This document shows, one piece after another, positions 5,110 through 8,567 of a stretch of DNA of 8,567 nucleotides. This DNA comes from Methanosarcinaceae archaeon (GTDB lineage Archaea; Halobacteriota; Methanosarcinia; Methanosarcinales; Methanosarcinaceae): positions 1 to 8,567 of the forward strand of contig JAFGOO010000093.1 of assembly GCA_016926455.1 (NCBI GenBank). The letters are read 5' to 3'. Below the pieces are notes generated by a model that worked only from the letters and a program-made list of their open reading frames with translations, was not told the DNA's origin and ran no database searches. The stretch's first letter is position 1, and every line of letters starts with the position of its first letter. Both the position numbers and the translations under genes were made by a program.

Positions 5110-5967
5110 ATGGCTTTTACAATTTCAGCTCCACCACATCACAGGGAAGCCTTAACTGTAAATAAGATTATATGGGGTAAAATACTTGCACTTGTCCCGA
5201 TAAGTTTATTTTCAATATATTTCTTTGGGCTTTATGCATTGGGTTTAATTATTGCAAGTATATTAGCAGCAGTTGCCACAGAATTTGCAATCCAAAAAGC
5301 ATTCAACCATAAGGTTACCATAGCTGATGGACATGCCGTGTTGATTGGACTTATGCTTGCGTTGCTCCTACCACCCGAGGTTCCCATATGGATGCCAATG
5401 ATTGGTTCATTGTTTGCTGTAGGCGTTGGAAAACACGCATTTGGAGACATGGGTTCCTATGTATTCAACCCGGTTTTGGGAGCATGGGTGTTTTTGAACC
5501 TTTCATGGGGGAAAATGATGACTCCGGCATCACTTCCGCATATTGGAAATTTTTCGGACTTGATAGTTGAGAAAGGTGCCGGCTTTTTGGTAGGTGTATC
5601 ACCGATTGCCTTGTTAGCTGCAGGTATTGTTTTGATATTAATGAAATATGTTGACTGGAGGGTACCTATAAGCTTTTTCGTTACAACGTTCCTTCTGCTA
5701 TTTTTACTTAAGGAGGATATTTCTTATGTGATCACAGGCGTCTTTTTCTTTGGTATGCTGTTCATTTTAAGTGATACAGCAATGACGCCGATAACCAAGG
5801 ATGGTCGAATCGTCTTTGGTATCGCATGCGGCTTGTTAACAGTAGTGTATGGATATTTTGCAGACTATGTATTTGCAGTATTATATGGACTCTTCCTTGC
5901 CAACAGCATTTCGCCTTTAATAGAGAGAATTACAATTCCAAAATCAATTGGAGGTGTTAAGAAATGA
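5110..5967 (+). CDS. rnfD: Rnf complex membrane subunit RnfD
   Basis: Integral membrane protein of the NqrB/RnfD family, 285 residues, shorter than typical bacterial RnfD (roughly 320-350). About eight to nine hydrophobic segments are visible. The family stretch FNPVLGAWVFL (bacterial form iFNPA) is present at about 119-129. Bacterial RnfD carries FMN on a threonine in an S/T-G-A-T-P-L motif; here the corresponding place appears to read GVSPI (162-166), leaving only a serine (S164). A strong GGAGGTG (5096-5102) seven bases before the ATG lies within the 3' end of rnfC, and the two genes are two bases apart. The stop overlaps the rnfG start as ATGA at 5964-5967. Confidence 0.93.
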   Translation: MAFTISAPPHHREALTVNKIIWGKILALVPISLFSIYFFGLYALGLIIASILAAVATEFAIQKAFNHKVTIADGHAVLIGLMLALLLPPEVPIWMPMIGSLFAVGVGKHAFGDMGSYVFNPVLGAWVFLNLSWGKMMTPASLPHIGNFSDLIVEKGAGFLVGVSPIALLAAGIVLILMKYVDWRVPISFFVTTFLLLFLLKEDISYVITGVFFFGMLFILSDTAMTPITKDGRIVFGIACGLLTVVYGYFADYVFAVLYGLFLANSISPLIERITIPKSIGGVKK

Positions 5968-6533
5968 GCGACTCGATGAGAGATTATGTAATAGTTATCG
6001 TAAAGCTAGTACTTATATCGTCTGTTGCAGCTGCTCTATTAGGAATTACTTATATTCCGACTCAAGCACAAATGAAAATAAACCAGGAGATTGCACGTAA
6101 TGAAGGTATGAAGGAAATCATGCCCCTTGCAGATAGTTTTGAGACGGTATATGGTGAAAAGGTTATCGATGATGAAGGTAATAAAGAGGTATTGTATTAT
6201 CGTGCGCTTGATTCATCCGGAAGTGTTGTAGGATACGTGTTTTTCAGGACTGAGCCCGGTTCACAGGGTCCAATAGATCTTGCCGGTGGAGTAGATGCAT
6301 CATTCACCACATTAACTGGAATGAAAGTAATGGGTCATGGCGAAACACCTGGAATGGGTGCAAAGATTGTAGAACCAGCTTTCAGGGACCAATTTAATAA
6401 TGTTGCAATAGCTGATTTGCAGTTATCTAACAAAGGTGGAAAGATTGATGCCATATCTGGTGCCACGATTTCATCAAAAGCAGTAATATCTGGATTGAAT
6501 GGGCAGATCGAAGAACTCAAAAGTATGGTATAG
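5964..6533 (+). CDS. rnfG: Rnf complex flavoprotein subunit RnfG
   Basis: 189 residues: one N-terminal membrane helix (about 8-28), then an FMN-binding domain on the outer side. The flavinylation motif D-A-I-S-G-A-T is complete near residues 162-168; T168 is the expected attachment point of covalent FMN, put there by ApbE, whose gene lies on the other side of the operon promoter. Upstream, GGHGETPGMG-like sequence (MGHGETPGMGAKI, about 124-136) is the usual conserved loop of this domain. Translation starts at an ATGA overlap with rnfD, with GGAGGTG (5950-5956) seven bases upstream. RnfG passes electrons on the outer face, here probably to the cytochrome. Confidence 0.95.
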   Translation: MSDSMRDYVIVIVKLVLISSVAAALLGITYIPTQAQMKINQEIARNEGMKEIMPLADSFETVYGEKVIDDEGNKEVLYYRALDSSGSVVGYVFFRTEPGSQGPIDLAGGVDASFTTLTGMKVMGHGETPGMGAKIVEPAFRDQFNNVAIADLQLSNKGGKIDAISGATISSKAVISGLNGQIEELKSMV

Positions 6534-6538
6534 GTGAT
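6533..6538 (+). promoter_or_regulatory. Ribosome binding site that fixes the rnfE start
   Basis: GGTGAT begins on the last base of the rnfG stop codon and stands four bases before ATG 6543. The GTG at 6534 in the same frame is part of this site, so it is not the start. Confidence 0.75.
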
Positions 6539-6542
6539 TTTC

Positions 6543-7157
6543 ATGAGTAAAGTATTAAGTGAATTCATGCGTGGGATTGGAAAGGATAATCCGATATTCG
6601 GACTTGTGTTAGGTCTCTGTCCCTTACTGGCAGTCACAACAACGGTTGAAAATGGTATTGGAATGGCTGCAGGTGCAGCATTTGTGCTGATTTTTGCAAA
6701 TCTGTTTGTTTCAGCACTCAGAAAACAGATTCCAGGATCCGTTCGACTTCCAATATTTATTATCATTATAGCGACGTTTGTGACGATTGTTGATATGGTG
6801 ATGGAAGCATTTACGCCTGCTATGTATACATCACTAGGTGTGTTCATTCCATTGATTGTGGTTAACTGTATCATCATAGGGCGTGCTGAAGCCTATGCGA
6901 ACAAGAACAATGTGTTTTATTCAGTGATTGATGGATTTGGTATTGCCACTGGGTTTTTAGTGGCACTGTTAATCATGGCTTCTATCAGGGAATTATTTGG
7001 TACAGGTCAAATAGTGACATTTGGACATACTCTGTTAACCATTCCAATAAACCCGATATCGTATCTTGTATCGCCGCCAGGTGCATTCTTAACCATAGGG
7101 GTGCTTATGGCAATCAACAATTATAATAAATCACGGAAACTTGCAAAAGGTGGTTAA
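6543..7157 (+). CDS. rnfE: Rnf complex membrane subunit RnfE
   Basis: 204 residues, six hydrophobic segments, NqrD/RnfE family. RnfE and RnfA are homologous and sit in the membrane in inverted orientation. Each provides two cysteines that together hold a [2Fe-2S] cluster in the middle of the membrane. Both are kept here: C26 in GLCPLLAVT and C109 in VVNCIIIGRAEA. The opening FMRGIGKDNPIFGLVLGLCP is typical of the family. The start is set by GGTGAT overlapping the rnfG stop, and the TAA stop lies one base before the rnfA start. Confidence 0.95.
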   Translation: MSKVLSEFMRGIGKDNPIFGLVLGLCPLLAVTTTVENGIGMAAGAAFVLIFANLFVSALRKQIPGSVRLPIFIIIIATFVTIVDMVMEAFTPAMYTSLGVFIPLIVVNCIIIGRAEAYANKNNVFYSVIDGFGIATGFLVALLIMASIRELFGTGQIVTFGHTLLTIPINPISYLVSPPGAFLTIGVLMAINNYNKSRKLAKGG

Positions 7158-7158
7158 A

Positions 7159-7746
7159 ATGGCAGAAGATACTCTGTTTGCGATATTTATGAATGGTGTG
7201 TTCTTAAAGAACTTCCTTTTGATTCAGTTCCTTGGACTGTGTTCCTTTGTGGGTGTAACAAAGGATGTAAAAAGTGCAGCAGGAATGTCCGGAGCAGTCA
7301 TATTTGTTATGACCATGGCAGCTACGGTAGCATACCTGATTTACACCTATTTACTGGTACCATTGAAACTTGATTTTTTGACTACAATTGCATTTATTGT
7401 AGTGATTGCGGCTCTCGTGCAGCTTGTAGAATTTGTAATCCGAAAGCACATGCCACCACTTTATAGATCGCTAGGTATATATCTACCCTTGATTACAACG
7501 AACTGTGCTGTACTTGGTGTAGTGCTGCTGAATGTAATGAGTGAATATGGCTTAATTCAGAGTGTTGTGTTCGGTATAGCAGCTGGTGTTGGTTATACAG
7601 TCGCTATGCTTATGATGTCAGCAATCAGGGAACGTTCTGATTATGCCAAAATTCCGGCTGCAATGCAGGGACTTCCACATGCATTTATCATTGCAGCTTT
7701 GCTTTCAATGGCTTTTGTTAACTACTTCAAGGTGATTCCGATATGA
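7159..7746 (+). CDS. rnfA: Rnf complex membrane subunit RnfA
   Basis: 195 residues, six hydrophobic segments, NqrE/RnfA family, partner of RnfE. The paired conserved cysteines are C28 in GLCSFVGV (bacterial form GLCPFLGV, so P has become S) and C116 in TTNCAVLG. The start ATG 7159 follows AAAGGTGG in the last codons of rnfE. A TTG at 7141 in the same frame would add six residues from inside rnfE and was rejected. The gene ends in an ATGA overlap with rnfB. Confidence 0.95.
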   Translation: MAEDTLFAIFMNGVFLKNFLLIQFLGLCSFVGVTKDVKSAAGMSGAVIFVMTMAATVAYLIYTYLLVPLKLDFLTTIAFIVVIAALVQLVEFVIRKHMPPLYRSLGIYLPLITTNCAVLGVVLLNVMSEYGLIQSVVFGIAAGVGYTVAMLMMSAIRERSDYAKIPAAMQGLPHAFIIAALLSMAFVNYFKVIPI

Positions 7747-8537
7747 ACATGATAGTCATCCAATCAATGGCGGTTCTTGGAGGACTTGGATTTGCGGTGG
7801 GTGTTATGCTTCTTGCCGCATCTAGGGTATTCCATGTTGAGACCAATCCTCTGGTTGAGGAGGTTGCGGCATGTCTGCCAGGTGCGAACTGTGGTGGATG
7901 TGGATATGCGGGTTGTTCTGCTTTTGCAGAGAAAGTAGTTGAGGAAGGCGCACCAATCGATGGTTGTCCTGTAGGTGGTTTTGAGACTGCAAAGGCAATT
8001 GGCGGCATTCTGGGTCAGGATATATCCGAATCAGAGAAGGAAATTCCTTTTGTTATCTGCAACGGTGGCAGTGCAAACTGTGTGACTTTGTTTGATTACG
8101 AAGGTATTGAGGACTGTAGGGCAGTCTTAGCACTCTCCGATGGAGTGAAAGCCTGCAAATATGGCTGCATGGGACGTGGTACCTGTGTTCGAGCATGTCC
8201 TTTTAATGCAATTAAAATCGGAGAGAACATGCTTCCAGAGGTGAACCCCAATCTGTGTAAAAGCTGTGGTATCTGTATAGAAGCTTGTCCTACACATGTA
8301 CTCACATTTGCGACATTGTCCGAAAAGGTGCATGTGCGTTGCAATTCGAACGATAAGGGTAAAGATGTCAAGGCAGCATGTACTGTAGGGTGCATTGGCT
8401 GTAAGATATGCGAGAAAAACTGCCCCGAGGAAGCTATAAAAGTTACCAAGATGCTGGCAGTAATCGATCAGGAGAAGTGCACAGCTTGCGGCATATGTGT
8501 GGAAAAATGTCCACAGAACTCGATTGAACTAAGATGA
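7743..8537 (+). CDS. rnfB: Rnf complex ferredoxin-like subunit RnfB
   Basis: 264 residues: an N-terminal membrane anchor (about 4-26), then an entirely Fe-S domain. The RnfB hallmark ACLPGANCGGCGYAGC (43-58) with C75 forms the first [4Fe-4S] cluster. A cysteine-rich block follows (C106, C113, C125, C138, C142, C148, C152) with the YGCMGRGTC pattern seen in clostridial RnfB. Then come three C-x2-C-x2-C-x3-C-P motifs beginning at C172, C217 and C246. There are 26 cysteines, enough for about six clusters. RnfB is the probable entry point for electrons from reduced ferredoxin. GGTGAT (7731-7736), six bases upstream, supports ATG 7743 over ATG 7749. A terminator-like hairpin follows directly. Confidence 0.95.
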   Translation: MNMIVIQSMAVLGGLGFAVGVMLLAASRVFHVETNPLVEEVAACLPGANCGGCGYAGCSAFAEKVVEEGAPIDGCPVGGFETAKAIGGILGQDISESEKEIPFVICNGGSANCVTLFDYEGIEDCRAVLALSDGVKACKYGCMGRGTCVRACPFNAIKIGENMLPEVNPNLCKSCGICIEACPTHVLTFATLSEKVHVRCNSNDKGKDVKAACTVGCIGCKICEKNCPEEAIKVTKMLAVIDQEKCTACGICVEKCPQNSIELR

Positions 8538-8565
8538 AGATTGTGTTTTACACAATCTCATTTTT
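8538..8565 (+). terminator. Hairpin plus T-run after rnfB
   Basis: AGATTGTGT (8538-8546) pairs perfectly with ACACAATCT (8550-8558) over nine bases around a three-base TTT loop. CA and then TTTTT (8561-8565) follow. It starts on the base after the rnfB stop. This is the only strong stem plus T-run in the window and is the likely end of the mmcA-rnf transcript. Confidence 0.72.
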
Positions 8566-8567
8566 AT

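Noticed and set aside
6335..6877. 180-codon open frame on the minus strand across rnfG and rnfE
   Set aside because: It lies entirely opposite two well-recognised genes, matches no family and has no ribosome binding site. It is a by-product of the codon use of rnfG/rnfE.
7141..7158. TTG 7141 as the rnfA start
   Set aside because: It would place the start inside rnfE and upstream of the AAAGGTGG ribosome binding site. ATG 7159 is correctly spaced and matches the family N-terminus.
8096..8449. 117-codon minus-strand open frame opposite rnfB
   Set aside because: It is antisense to the cysteine-rich rnfB coding region and contains no recognisable domain.

Overview
The window looks like chromosomal DNA of a methane-cycling archaeon of the Methanosarcinales, most likely the Methanosarcinaceae (Methanolobus, Methanococcoides or Methanosarcina relatives) or a related ANME lineage. 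The evidence is an Rnf complex in the order C-D-G-E-A-B, led by a membrane-anchored multiheme cytochrome c. That combination is known from Methanosarcina acetivorans (mmcA-rnfCDGEAB). Ribosome binding sites of the GGAGGTGAT type, BRE/TATA-like promoters and an archaeal-type ThpR also fit. Genus and species cannot be fixed from this sequence.

Layout. Positions 1-84 are the 3' end of a group II intron (domains V and VI); the rest lies left of the window. Positions 85-486 hold two decayed 3' ends of IS200/IS605/IS1341-type tnpB genes, one after the other. Each ends in a hairpin followed by TAGTTCAC, the typical right end of such elements and the 3' end of the TnpB guide RNA. The intron sits inside the first tnpB relic. 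Directly against the second right end begins thpR (502-1047, +), an RNA 2',3'-cyclic phosphodiesterase, which converges on apbE (1107-2129, -), an FMN transferase.

From a divergent promoter region (2130-2258) the main operon runs rightward: an unrecognised 132-residue protein, an mmcA-like cytochrome with six heme sites, then rnfC, rnfD, rnfG, rnfE, rnfA and rnfB. Junctions are tight (stop/start overlaps or gaps of 22 nt or less), and a strong hairpin plus T-run follows rnfB.

How the parts work together (family knowledge plus inference). RnfB and RnfC carry Fe-S clusters on the cytoplasmic side and take electrons from reduced ferredoxin. RnfA and RnfE pass them through the membrane via conserved cysteines. 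RnfG (covalent FMN) and possibly RnfD carry them to the outer face. The cytochrome then hands them to methanophenazine or external acceptors, with Na+ translocation. ApbE supplies the covalent FMN. The RnfC sequence has lost the glycine-rich NADH/FMN motif of bacterial RnfC, which suits an Rnf that does not use NAD.

The least explained parts are the small gene at the head of the operon, the paired EF-hand-like loops inside the cytochrome, the altered flavin site of RnfD, and the nested mobile-element scar upstream of thpR.
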